This document shows, piece by piece, positions 45,197 to 56,402 of a stretch of DNA of 64,000 nt (position 1 is its first letter; each line of letters starts with the position of its first letter). The notes below the pieces were generated by a model that saw only the letters and a list, made by a program, of their open reading frames with translations, was not told the DNA's origin and did no database searches. This stretch comes from Kuschelorhynchus macadamiae (taxonomy: Eukaryota; Arthropoda; Insecta; Coleoptera; Curculionidae): NCBI GenBank assembly GCA_030620095.1, contig JAUTXW010001318.1:124001-188000 (forward strand), read 5' to 3'. The position numbers and the translations under genes are program-made.

Positions 45197-45260
45197 TTAA
45201 CCTTCCGGTAAACGGGTGGAAAAATGATTCACTAGTAGACAGGTGGGGTCCATTAGACCC
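45197..45260 (+). repeat. piggyBac terminus with TTAA target
   Basis: TTAA at 45197-45200 is followed by CCTTCCGGTAAACGGGTGG and, nearby, GGGGTCCATTAGACCC, a palindromic subterminal repeat typical of piggyBac-like ends. A GGGTCTATTAGGAC at 47285 is the related block on the other side. The matching terminal TTAA on the right was not found. Confidence 0.6.
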
Positions 45261-45563
45261 AATAAAAATATTATTATTTCAAATAGTTTTTACAACTTTT
45301 TTTTTGTTTTTATATTACTATTTGAACTAATTTCCTATTTTTAACAAAAATATGTATGTATGTATAAAAATATTTATAACAAATTTTTTTTATAATAACT
45401 AAATGGTTACTTCTTCATCATCTACAAACATGTTATTCCTAAATATTACAAATACGTCTTTCTTTGAATTTAAACCACAAAATCATTTGAACAAATGTTG
45501 TAGTAAGTTTATTTCGTACAAAAAATTATTAAAGAAAGGGAAATCTTATTGTATAAACATTAA

Positions 45564-47176
45564 CTAAAAAAACAACTGATTTTTTCCACTGCATTCTTGA
45601 CAAAACATTTCAACGTGCTCTAAACACAACCAATTGTTGCAACATTTGCAATAATATTTTGTTTTGCGGTCCTTGCAATATTTACAGCGACCTCTCTTGT
45701 TCACTGGTGGTACCGGTTTTTTCTCCTCAATTCGAGACAGACGAATAGAAATTTGCCGAATTGCTCGTGGTATGTGCTGATCAGTAGCGCGCCGTTTCAT
45801 ATTGTCCCTAACCAGTTGAATCCCTAAACTTCTTAGAAACATTCTTCGATTCATTTCTTCTGTGTTTTCATTAGCCGTATAAATACCAAACGCGTTTGTA
45901 GCTGCTACATTAAGTAGACCATAAAAAACCACCATGGTCCAGCGCTTTGTATTTCTTGCACCATCGTATGAACTCGCAAGATGATCCACGCTATCAACAC
46001 CACCTTTTATCAAATTATAAAAGGTGATCATTTCGGGTTTTTTCTGCTCGCCGGTGCTTTCATCAATTTTATTATCATTGTGCATAGACGAAACTACTAG
46101 AACACATTTACCTTTTCGAGGGACGTAAGACACAAGCGACATATCTTGGCTGAAAGCAAATAAGGAGGAATACTGTTCCCTCCCTTTTGAGCTGACCAGG
46201 GCTGGGGGAAGTTCTCTTTTATTAGAACGAATTGTAGCAACGACTGTAGTTTTATGGAGATCACGCATTGTTTTTACCATCTCGTAGCTTGTAAACCATC
46301 GATCCATAGTTACATTTCTTCCAGTATTTAAAATAGGTTTACACAATCTGTAAACAACATCTGCGGTTGCGTTGCTAACATCATAATGGTCCAGTTAGCT
46401 GCTTTCCATAATATAATTCCACATTGCTTGTATAAAACGTTCTGGAGTCTACCAACGAAAACACTTTAAGCCCATATTTATTTGGTTTATTTGGTATATA
46501 AACCCTGAACCCGCAGCGCCCGCGAAAAGCTAGCAACATTTCGTCAATGGTTACAAATTCTCCAAGAGTATAGGGTTTCTGGAAATTTGCATTGATTTTG
46601 TTTAGTAGTTCTCGTACTGCTGCGATTTTATCTCCTTTTTTTCTTTCGTCTCTAGCTAAGTATAACAGACCTATAAGTGCCTTGATTTCTGTGCTATCCG
46701 TTGGTTTAACATCATATTTATCTTTAAATTTTTCGGCAATGATTTGAATGTATACATTGGTATTCCATACAATCATGCCTACAATATACTCATCGAAAAA
46801 TAAATTCCAGCATTCGAGTACCTCGGTTAAAAGTTTTGCATTACCGACGCGCGACGACACCAGGTAAATGAGACACTAAATTATACTTCCTTGTACGTAC
46901 ATTTTGGGCATTAGGATCCTTGCGCCATTTAGTTTTGTCCCTCCCATAATAATATTTAGTAGAGTTACTGTCCCCCGTCTCTTCATTTCCAATTTCTTCT
47001 TGTTCTGGATACTCAAAATTATCTTCTCCTTCCTGCTCTGAATCTGTTTCATGCACCAAAACTTCTTCAAAGTCGGGATCAGCTACGGAGTCATCGTCAC
47101 TATCGGGATCTTCATCTGTAGGCACTTCTACATACAATTTTTGAAGTCTAGCGACCTCTGCTTCATAAGAATACAT
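45564..47176 (-). pseudogene. piggyBac-family transposase 2, broken
   Basis: Minus strand; ATG at 47174-47176 (MYSYEAEVARLQKLYV, acidic N-terminus). There is a frameshift near 46850, then EVLECWNLFF. An internal deletion after ELLNKIN (about 46595) removes the segment equivalent to 1340-1470 of copy 1. FRGRCGFRVYIPNKPNKYG and LVDSRTF (catalytic Asp) follow. A +1 frameshift at about 46381 comes next, then NVTMDRWFTS (Asp), KGGVDSVDHL (Asp) and a C-terminal Cys finger (CKYC, CKCC, CLEHVEMFCQEC) to TGA/TAA at 45564. Related to but distinct from the copy at 711. Confidence 0.92.
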
Positions 47177-47776
47177 TATTTTAAGAAAACAACGTTTTAG
47201 TCACAACTTATAACAAAAGTTCATAAAAACACAGCAAAATAACAAAAATCCACAACACTGCAGAAACTAACACCAGTGCACGGGTTGGGTCTATTAGGAC
47301 ATATACTGCTGCTGCAGGTCCAGAGCGAACTGAACTGAATTGTTGCCAGTAGCAATAGATGTAGGTGGCGCCGACCGAAAGGTACACTTTCCGATATATA
47401 AAGCTTTAAAAACTAGTTTCACTTAGATTTCACATTTCCGAACATATTTCCTTGATAGAAGTTGTGGTTAAATGTTGCACAAAATCCTTACCGCTCGAAG
47501 GTATTTTGCTATTTTGAGTTTGGAATCTAACTCAGAAAAGTTCATAATGGTAAGAAACCTCCAGCGGCGTTAACATCGTGTACTCCTCTCTATTACGTAT
47601 TTAAAAAGTTTGGAGATGCGAGTTATTATTTACTTTTGTAGATACAATTTTATGTGAATCGATCTCTTTTATTAGAGGGGCATTTTTGGCCAGAGAAATG
47701 GCCATTACAGAAATACTTTTGTTGGAAAGGAGACTGGCAAATGCAATCGTATCCGGTTGAGACTTATATATAAAGA

Positions 47777-47778
<2 letters not shown>

Positions 47779-47840
<62 letters not shown>
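47779..47840. repeat. (TA)n microsatellite
   Basis: About 31 TA units inside the right inverted arm; absent from the left arm, so it expanded after duplication. Confidence 0.95.
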
Positions 47841-47843
<3 letters not shown>

Positions 47844-47965
47844 ACTTTTATTGATACTTGAGAATCGCGATATGGTTTTTTAACTAAATGACTTTTGAAT
47901 TTATTTTTAAGGTCATTTAGTTGGACACGTTATTACGATGAAATATACACATAACTGAGGAGGCT

Positions 47966-48236
47966 TCATGCAAAAGCAGACATGTCCAATTATTAAAAAT
48001 TCGAGAAAAACGGCAGAAACTGTTTTGCGAAAAACTGATTACTTTAAAAACGAAACGGTTTAACTAGGTCGGTATAAAAGGATTCCAATAATATATTAAC
48101 GAAAAATTATTACAAAAAACATTCTTTCTCGGAGATATTTTACAAAAAAAATTGGATATGTCTACTTTTGCATGAACACAACGGACATGTCTAGTTTTGT
48201 TTGAACACATGGTGGAGATGTCTGACTTTGCTTGGA
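47966..48236. repeat. Subterminal repeats GGACATGTCT...TTTTG (three direct, one inverted)
   Basis: Direct copies start at 48154 (GGATATGTCTACTTTTGCAT), 48183 and 48213, spaced 29-30 bp. An inverted copy, CATGCAAAAGCAGACATGTCC, lies at 47968-47988. They sit just beyond the end of the minus-strand DUF7869-like frame, consistent with a transposon end and its binding sites. Confidence 0.75.
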
Positions 48237-49290
48237 TAAAAGTACTAAGGAGTAAAACAAACTAATATGTTTTATTATATTTTCTTTTAAACAATACTGA
48301 ACGAAATACAAATAATATTTAAATATGCAATTCCTTGTCATTTTCAAGGCACAGGTGGCATCATCATTTTCTTCCCTTCCTTCTTGCTCCCCCAAATAGA
48401 CGGTAACTTCTTCCAAAATGTGTTTAAAAAATTCCAACGAAGGTAGATTTTGCCACTGAATATCCGCACCATTAAATTGTTTTTCCAAAAGTGTGATTAC
48501 ATGTGATTTCTTTTTTTCTGTCGGAATTGGGTTACCCATTGGTAATTCCTAAACGGTTATTTTCTTGCATCCGCTTTTTGAGAAACCTAAATAGTTTTGT
48601 TGTGTAATGTTTTCAAATCGAAAATATTGGCATGCTTTATACTTTATTATGACATCTTTAGTGGACACACATTTTTTTATAAAAATCCTCTTCAGGTCCT
48701 TAATTCGTGTAACTTTATTATAAGTTTCTGAAAGCTTTTTGATATTATAAAGAGTCTTGCCCAACTCTCGAACTGTTCCAACTTGGGAGGATTATGGATT
48801 ATTACTTTTTCAAGTCGTTTTCCAGCACTACCAAAAAGACGATCTACTAAAAGGTAAGAGTGTCCTCTTACTGGAAAATGTATTATGATTTCTTCAACAT
48901 TTTGTGGAGCTTCATTTTTTAACCAATAAGCCAAAAGATGCATAATGTGAGAGTTCTTATTTTAGCCCCCACAACCATCACAAAAAAGCCTCAGCAATTT
49001 TATATCAGTTAGATTTAGAGACCTTAGATGCACTATAAGAGCTGAACTAACTTCTGTTGATTCGCGGCTAGCTTGCTTTTCAGGCCAGGTATAGAAAAAA
49101 GGTTCTTTTGAATCAACGTCGACTCAATAAAGGGTGTGAAAACTGATTTGCCTTAAACAAAAAGGCATCGTGGATAGAAGTTTTTGGTAATGAATGTACT
49201 TGCTGAAGGTCGAGACATAAAAGAAATGCTATTTTTAGGCTTTTTTTTAAAGCAATTTGTAAAAAGTGTTTGCTTTAATTTTGTGAATCC
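48162..49290 (-). pseudogene. DUF7869-like transposon protein, decayed
   Basis: Minus-strand segments in order: CLDLQQVHSLPKTSIHDAF (near 49230), PFFYTWPEKQASRES, then LRLFCDGCGG (48975) followed by TAA where Gln is expected, then NKNSHIMHLLAYWLKNEAP, FPVRGHSYLLVDRLFG, and after frameshifts IKDLKRIFIKKC and PTEKKKSHVITLLEKQF. I recall these motifs from DUF7869 domain proteins, a widespread, mostly transposon-associated insect family with an RNase H-like look. At least three frame breaks plus the nonsense codon. Function is unproven; a transposase role is inferred. Confidence 0.7.
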
Positions 49291-50386
49291 TTAATCGATT
49301 TTGATTTGATATTTGAATTTTTGGTGTTATACATATTAATAAGTTTGTTGATATTAAGGTCACACGAGACGACTTCTCTCTGTTGTAATGGCTTTCACTT
49401 GCAGGAATTTTTTTGGACATTTATAATATCTTATAGGAGTTCAATATTACCATTTGACTTTGGGCTCAGCGAATGGATGAAATTAGCAGTTTGCGCTTGC
49501 GCTGTTCCACAAAGAACCCTAAGAGCGTGTGATTCGGGGTTTAAAAGATATAAGGCTAGCTATATATTTGGTTTATATGTAATGTAATATAAAATACACC
49601 AATTATATTTTGTAATTGCTGGGTGAGGCTGCTTTGGGCGTTAACTTCAAAATGTCTGTATTTAAAGAATAAATAAAATATTATTTTTTGCTTTTTAGCG
49701 ATTTTGTTTGTGTGCAAAACTTCAATCAATCTTTTTAAAAATTTATATATAAACCTCAACTGCAGAAAACCTTTGGTTTACGAGTAAGTACTATGTACTC
49801 AGTGCTGGGAAAACATGTTTTATATTTTTACAGTAAAATATAAACATTAATAATAAAACAAAAATTTGCAGAACAATTTCTCTTAAAGATGAACTATTTC
49901 ATTTAGAAAATGTTCAAATATGTGTGTGTGTGTGTGTGTAAAATCTAATATTACATATACAGTTCTTTTTAAAAACTTTGTATATTTGGACTACGATAAT
50001 ATTGCAAAGCTAAAGCTTTCTACTCACTATTCGTCCATTCGTCCGCATAATCTGCCAAGTAGCACTTTTAGTCATGAATACGTCATTGTTATCACAAGTA
50101 TTTTCATTCAAATAACGGGAACTTCGAGTCGCCACGTTCTGTTTTAGCTGAGACTACCCAAAATGGCGAACAATTTTAGGATAACTGTGACTTTGACTAT
50201 TACGTAGATAGTACGGAATTGTGTAGTTCCATTTAAGTAGCCGAATAGTATTAATTCACCCTATTCGTCACTTTCTTATTTATGTCTTTATTTAATATGT
50301 TTTAAAATATGTATGATTCATTTTAATGCAAACAAAACAGTTATGGCGACTACAAACACTCAAATTGGGAATACGGTGTAGAGCAG
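49291..50386. other. No gene seen; (TG)n at 49920-49939
   Basis: Includes a frame at 49306-49587 without recognisable homology and a short TG repeat. Otherwise AT-rich. Confidence 0.45.
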
Positions 50387-52190
50387 GGGTGCTCAAACTT
50401 GAACTGCTGGCGATCTACCTCAATATTTTTAGACTACTTACGATCGACTCTGAGAGGCTGCAAGTATGTGTGATGCAGGGTTGTCGTACATACACCCTAC
50501 ATACCTACCTAGGTAGGGTGTACCGTAGCATATATAGATATTAGCTTTCCGCACAATATACATTATTTTAGTCAAGGTTTAAGTTAGGTTTAGTTAGGTT
50601 CTTCTCTACAATATCAATGAAAAAACTCATAGTTATTCAAAATTGCGAGTTTCTTGGTTGTTACAAAACAAAAGAATTACATATGATGTTAAACTTAACT
50701 AAGGAATGACTTTGGATGTTGAAGCGTGGCACTGCATGTCCTCAGCATACTTTTCATAAGATGGTACGTAACCACTGAGTGCTAATCGCAAGCATGATGA
50801 CATATGATCGTCAGTTAGTCGATTGCGATATTTTGACTTAATTATCTTCATTTCAGAAAATGCAGACTCGCACAACTAAGTTGACCCAAACATTGCTGTC
50901 ATTTGAAGGGCGATTTGCCTTAGATTCGGATATTTATCTTCGGATATAAAACACCAGAAATTTGTATCAGATGCTGTAGCTTTGAGATGTATATCTGATA
51001 TAATCTGCACCAACTCCTTTTCAACAGAACATGAGTTTATATTAAACTGACTTGCTATTTCAGTAGGTAATTCCTCAATGTTTTTACATGAAAAAGGATA
51101 ACTCATAAATGATGCTACATTTGCCAATTTACTACAATCATAAAAACGCATTTCGAATTGTCCCAAAATATTTGATAATTCAGCCTCATATGTATCATAA
51201 TTCAACTGAGGAATCCTTTTAAGTTGATCTATCATAAGTTGCAATTTACTTTTGAATGCGTTTACTGCGCTCATCATCTGAATAACAGTTTTTCCTTTAC
51301 CTTGAAGCTCCAAATTAATGGTGTTTAAGTGCATTGTGATGTCAGTCAAAAATGCCAAATCAGTCAGCCATTTTTCGTTTTTCAACATCTGAGTGTCATC
51401 ACCTCTTTCGTCTAGAAAAGCTGTTATTTCGGGCAATAATTCTTGAAACCTTTCTAGAAATTTTCCGCGACTCAACCACCTGACGTCAGTGTGAAGAACT
51501 AAATCAGTGTGTTCAGCTGACTCTCTATCTTCCAACTGCAACTTAAAGAGCCGCCGTTGCAAGCTACGTGCACGGATGGAATTCACAATTTTTGTTGCAA
51601 TGCCCATAATTTCCTCCGTGTTTAAAACTTTTAAACACAAAACTTGTTGATGTATAATGCGATGAATTGAAGAAAATGTCATATATATCTTCGCCACGGG
51701 AAGACCCCTTCAGAGGAATGATTGTCAAAAATTCTTCCTTAGCCAACATGTCATTGAAAACCATCCGAATAAAAATACACAGCTGGGCAGTGTCTGTCAT
51801 ATCGGTGGATTCGTCGAACTGTAAAGAAAAGTATGTACATTCCATGATATCATTTTTTAGTTTATCTGCCATATCCTGACTCATGACTTCAATACGCCTT
51901 GTGACAGTCGGACGAGATAACTGAAGTTCTCTAACAACAGACATGATTTCTGTTTTATTTTTAAAATCTCTATTGAGGTACTTGAGTCACTACTATAATT
52001 ATGCCATCTATCAGAACCATAACCCTTTGTTTCGTTTTTACTTTTTGTTTCCTTAAAATACCGCTTTTGGTTGTTCTGTTCAGGTATGACATAACCAAGT
52101 TGTGATATTTTTAATTTTCTATAAAATGTGGCTGAGTGACGAAAGCTACTTTTTTTTTCTTATGGTATGTGAAGCCATAGCGAACTATTT
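50387..52190 (-). mobile_element. hAT element (GTF2IRD2/ZBED-type), minus strand
   Basis: The left terminus CAGGGGTGCTCAAACTTGAA at 50387 is the complement of the classic hAT end. The transposase reads toward it. The opposite terminus and 8-bp duplication were not found; it presumably ended near 52190-52266. Confidence 0.65.
50699..51944 (-). pseudogene. hAT transposase (GTF2IRD2/ZBED5-like), internal deletion
   Basis: Minus strand. 51944-51660: LQLSRPTVTRRIEVMSQDM, FSLQFDESTDMTDTAQL (first catalytic Asp), EDIYDIF. The frame then jumps to SSIHRIIHQQVLCLKVLN, so ~60 residues including the usual TDGAPAM segment with the second Asp are lost. EHTDLVLHTDVRWLSRGKFLERF and the rest run to FGST. A TAG at 50876-50878 interrupts, and the dimerisation tail CESAFSEMKIIKSKYRNRLTD continues to TAG at 50699. 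The N-terminal BED-type region upstream of 51944 is badly decayed. Confidence 0.88.
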
Positions 52191-52266
52191 TACTTTGTTA
52201 CTCCTACGATAACACAAAACATGCACAACTAATTAATAGCTGTAGACCGAATTACAATGACTTTAG

Positions 52267-52941
52267 AAGGACAGTGGCGACAATAGAACCCAACCCGCCA
52301 AATTGATGCAAAATTTCTAAAGGTTTAAATGGGGGCACTCATATTATCGTTAGTTTTTCGCAAAATATGACTAAATTAATCTACTTTTATATTGATAACC
52401 TCTGTCAGCGTCAGTTTTAAATGTAGGGTTATGTTAATGTTTTACTTTAATAATCTATTCGAACTATCTAGTACAAACTTACTTTTTCGTTTAGATTTTT
52501 AACAAATAACAATGTTTATGCAAGCGATTAATGAGAGTTGTCTGCCAAGTGAATTTAGTAATATAATATGTGCTAAAGAAAGCCTACAAAATAAAGTTTC
52601 TTTATGCTAATCTTAGAGAGCTTCTACCTCAGATTGAGGTGCTGAATGAGGTAAAACATATACTAAGATATGAAACAATATTATCTTTTACAGCAAAATA
52701 AAACCAAAATGTAATATAATGCAATATTTAATAACTTTTCTTGGAGTAAACTTAAACTTTAGACATTTAGGGCCATAGTCATTTACAAATTGATCACAAA
52801 CACTTTATAATTACAAGCAAAAAAAACAGGCTTAAATACATTTCTCCATATGGTCAATGGATGAGAACATCTTCTTCGATTTTAGCAGCAATATGGCCGA
52901 ACAAATCAAAAATTGGTTACTCTATTGTTGCCACTGTCCTT
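52267..52941. mobile_element. 675-bp MITE with 21-bp TIRs
   Basis: AAGGACAGTGGCGACAATAG at 52267 and its complement (CTATTGTTGCCACTGTCCTT, one mismatch) at 52922-52941. No coding sequence inside. The target duplication is unclear (TA-rich flanks). Confidence 0.75.
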
Positions 52942-53352
52942 ATAAAATCACCGATCGAATCTCGTACCAGCGCCCCCTATCTCCGGAACCTTAATTACAA
53001 GAGGTAATAGTTTACTTGTAGTAAATAATTACTGTAATTCTTATTTCTAAGTTGCAACAGAAGAATAACGACTGGTAATAGCCAGTTTAAAGTAGCAGTA
53101 GACGATAGCTTTTTCTACTCTGCAACGACTCGTTTTACTTTACAGTATTACGTTATAAGAGTACATTTGAACGTAATGGAGTAGTCTCTGCAAAGTTCAA
53201 GAAGGTACTGATACTTAAAAGTTGTAATTTAGTAAACAGATTAGAAACCGTAACTTTGAATAATTATTATTATGTAACGGAAAACAAATGACGACCTTGG
53301 AGTCAATTCCTTAAGTAGTTGCTTGGCAGTAGTTATTACATAATTACTTTAC
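52942..53352. other. No gene seen
   Basis: Non-coding gap between the MITE and the truncated LINE; may include the unrecognised LINE start. Confidence 0.5.
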
Positions 53353-55716
53353 ATGGAAAATGACTGTAAAGTATTATTCGCAGTAACAAATGCATATGCA
53401 TATCTAAACACTGTTACAGAGCCTTTCAGTCCCAAACAAATCATTAGTGTGCCCACCAGGGTTTCGAATACAGCCGCATCTTTGATCGATTTAATTTTTT
53501 GTAATACTGATAATGTTACAGATTCGGGTATTAGATATATCGAAATACCTGACTATATGTTGGTATACTGCCAAGTTAACTTGTCTATGTCAGATTCCCC
53601 GCCGAATTATAGTTTTGCCTACAGACAGTTGAATAATATTAAACCGAACTTTAGTTTGGATATTGAATCACTGTCATGGCACATTATGTATGGCATGACA
53701 GATATTGAGAGTAAAGTCGATTTTTTACGTCAAGCATTCTAAAGATTATAAATATGCATGCCCCATTAAAAACAGTTAAAGGTAAAAAGAAATCGTATCA
53801 ACCGTGGATTACCCCTAATATACTTTTAATGCAAAAATTATGAAACAAAGCTTTAAATAAATTTCGACAAACGAAAAGCATAACAAGTTGGGATTATTAT
53901 AAACAACTCCGAAATTTTGCAACTTCAGCTATAAGGTCGGAAAAAAAAGCTTATCTAAATTATAAGTTTAGCATTTCTATTCAAAGACAAAAATGGCACG
54001 AGTTAAATAAACTAAATATTATTAAAAGAGAAAAAAATTAATTTGCCAGAATCCTTAACAAATGTAAACGATTTAAATACATATTTCTCTAGAATTGCTA
54101 CCAATAAGGATATACCTGATCAGAATTTGATTACATTATATAGTAATAATAGACTTACTATCTCTACATTTAATTTTTCTCCAGTAAGAGAAGATGTGGT
54201 GATGAGAACTTTGCAAAATATTAACACTAAAGCCTTTGGGATAGATCAGTTAAATATCACTCTAATTTCGCTAGCTTGTCCCAGTATTTTGCCCCCTCTT
54301 ACGCATATTTTAAATATTTGTATAGAAAAGACGTATTTTCCGTTGAAATGGAAACAGGCGAATATTGTACCTCTACCCAAGGTAGGCAATCCCGCACAGT
54401 TCAGCCAGTTACGTTCGATTTCAATTCTTCCGACACTTTCCAAAGTGATTGAAAAAATTATGGAACCTCAGATGTCCATCTTTTTGAAAACCAATAAAAT
54501 ACTTCCCAGGAAACAATCCGGATTTCGAGCGAGCCACGGTTGTCCGAGTACACTCTCAACTGTCGCCGACGATATTTTTAAGGCTATGGATACAAGCAAA
54601 GCTTGTGTTTTGGTTTTACTTGATTTTACCAAGGCGTTTGACATGGTAAATCATGAAATTTTGATCTCCATTTTGCGGTACGTGGGTTTTAGTGGAAGTA
54701 CAGCAAGTCTTTGTCTTATCTTTTTTGACACTAGAACGCAGCAAGTTGTTGTTAATGGAAATACCTCTGAACCTATGAACATTACAACTGGCGTTCCCCA
54801 AGGGAGTATACGAGGCCCAGAGTTATATAGTATATACACTTCACAATTTGAAAGATGTCTAAGATTTTGTAACCATCACATGTACGCTGACGATACTCAG
54901 ATTTATTTTCCTTTTAAGCCCTCTGACGTCGATATTGCTAATAATCGCATAAACTCCGATTTAGAGAACATTCTAAATGAAAGTAAAAGACATCTTTTAA
55001 AATTAAACCCTATGAAATCTGTTGTCCTTTTAGTGGTGATAATATTAGAAATAACTTGCTACAAAATCTTCATCTCACACTTGAAAATAAATCTATTATA
55101 TTTAAAAATTCTGCGAAAAATTTAGGGCTTATTTTGGATAACAAATTAAGATTCACCGAACGTGTTATATCGAAATTAAAAATTGGATATTCTACCTTAA
55201 AAATGTTCCCATAGAAATTATCTTAGTTGCGAAACAAAAAAAATGCTCTGCGAATCTCTTGTCTTGTCACCATTAAACTTTTGTGATAGTATTTATGGAC
55301 CCTGTTTAAATGCCTTAGACGTAAAAAGAATTCAAACGTTACAAAATTCTTGCTTAAGACTAATATTTGGAATTCGCCGAAGACAACATATATCACATAA
55401 ACTTAAAACCATAAAATGGCTAAACATGTACAATACACGCATTTTACATTCGACTTGCTTTTACTATAAAATTTTAAAATATAAATCTCCTCCTTACCTT
55501 TTACGTGTTGTTTATCGAACGGATGTACACAACTTAATAATCCGTAGGAAGAACATATTGATAATACCAACACATAATAAAGAGTTATTTAAACGTTCTT
55601 TTTCGTACAATATTGCTTTATGTGTCAATAAATTTAAAATTACTGATTTTTCACTTGCCTTTATAGTTTTCAAGAGACATTTTGATGATTGTTTTGTCAT
55701 TGCGATGGTTTTGTAA
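53353..55716 (+). pseudogene. LINE ORF2 fragment: endonuclease end and reverse transcriptase
   Basis: 53353-53742 is the end of the endonuclease (VPTRVSNTAASLIDLIFCNTD, then EIPDYMLVYC where the catalytic S-D-H usually sits; the His is not preserved). After stops, 54043-55125 holds most of the RT: PLPKVGNPAQFSQLRSISIL, KQSGFRASHGCPSTLSTV, LLDFTKAFDMVNHEILI, TGVPQGSIRGPELYSIY, active site YADDTQIYF (54883-54909). A frameshift near 55040 and a stop follow; the C-terminal part is 55243-55716. In the catalytic palm the usual LGP triplet reads RGP. Confidence 0.88.
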
Positions 55717-56042
55717 TTATATGTCCATATAAGCCATTTTTCTCCTTTCCCATTCCTTTATTCCCTTTTCCCCTTCTCTTGAATATTTTTAACATTATTT
55801 TTCTTATCTAGCCTTTCTACCTCATTATATAAACCTCATATCTTTAAGTGTAGCAACCAACTCCTATTCGACCAGATTTGCATTGGTTATAACAGCACCT
55901 AATATGAGCATTTTTTATTTTGTTCGTATGGGATGCTGAAAATAAGCCATTTAACCCTCTTTAAAATTAATGATTTTTTTTACTGCTACATTGTACATCC
56001 TTACTTGGGTTAATAAACGTTTAATTATTATTATTATTATTA
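53353..56042 (+). mobile_element. 5'-truncated LINE (same group as 6161-14470), (ATT)n tail
   Basis: Starts within the endonuclease and ends at the (ATT)n tail 56022-56042. ORF1 and the endonuclease front are missing. Broken frames show it is inactive. Confidence 0.85.
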
Positions 56043-56402
56043 TATATAATGCTTAAAAACGTGTATCCCAAAGTGTTTGTTGATATATAGTAGGATTATT
56101 AGTTATAAATACGTAAAAACTCTTAAAGAGTAGTAGTGAAAACAATTGTAGCTACTTTAGTGCTAGCTGAGTGGTACATAGGCGTAAGGTCTTTTTTTTT
56201 AAATTAACATCTGTAAGCCGAGTACGATGCTTATTTTTATTAACTTTCATGACTGAAAAAAGCTACTCACATTTATACGGGCTACCGAATGTACAAATTA
56301 TTATTTTTCGTGCGAAAACTCTAGGCTGTGAATACTTTTCTCCGGAAAGGTATGTTCTGTTAGTTCCACATCATCAAATTTAGACTTCAAATATGAGTCT
56401 TC
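55717..56402. other. LINE 3' UTR/tail and hAT flank
   Basis: 55717-56042 is the LINE 3' end (C-rich CCTTTCCC stretch and (ATT)n). 56043-56402 holds no recognisable gene and is probably the 3' part of the following minus-strand hAT element. Confidence 0.5.

Larger units (their letters stand above)
44405..47958. mobile_element. ~3.5-kb unit bounded by ~550-bp inverted arms, containing piggyBac
   Basis: Left arm 44405-45000 is repeated inverted at 47384-47958. Shared blocks include CTCAACCGGATGCGATTGCA (44590), CACGATGTTAACGCCGCTGG (44778) and ATCAAGGAAATATGTTCGGA (44905). The right arm is interrupted by a (TA)n tract. A third, single copy of the arm is at 59130-59700. Either one long-TIR element or two inverted copies of a repeat with piggyBac between. 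Confidence 0.7.

Noticed and set aside
49306..49587. 93-codon open frame with a Cys-rich stretch
   Set aside because: No domain, no context; not reported as a gene.
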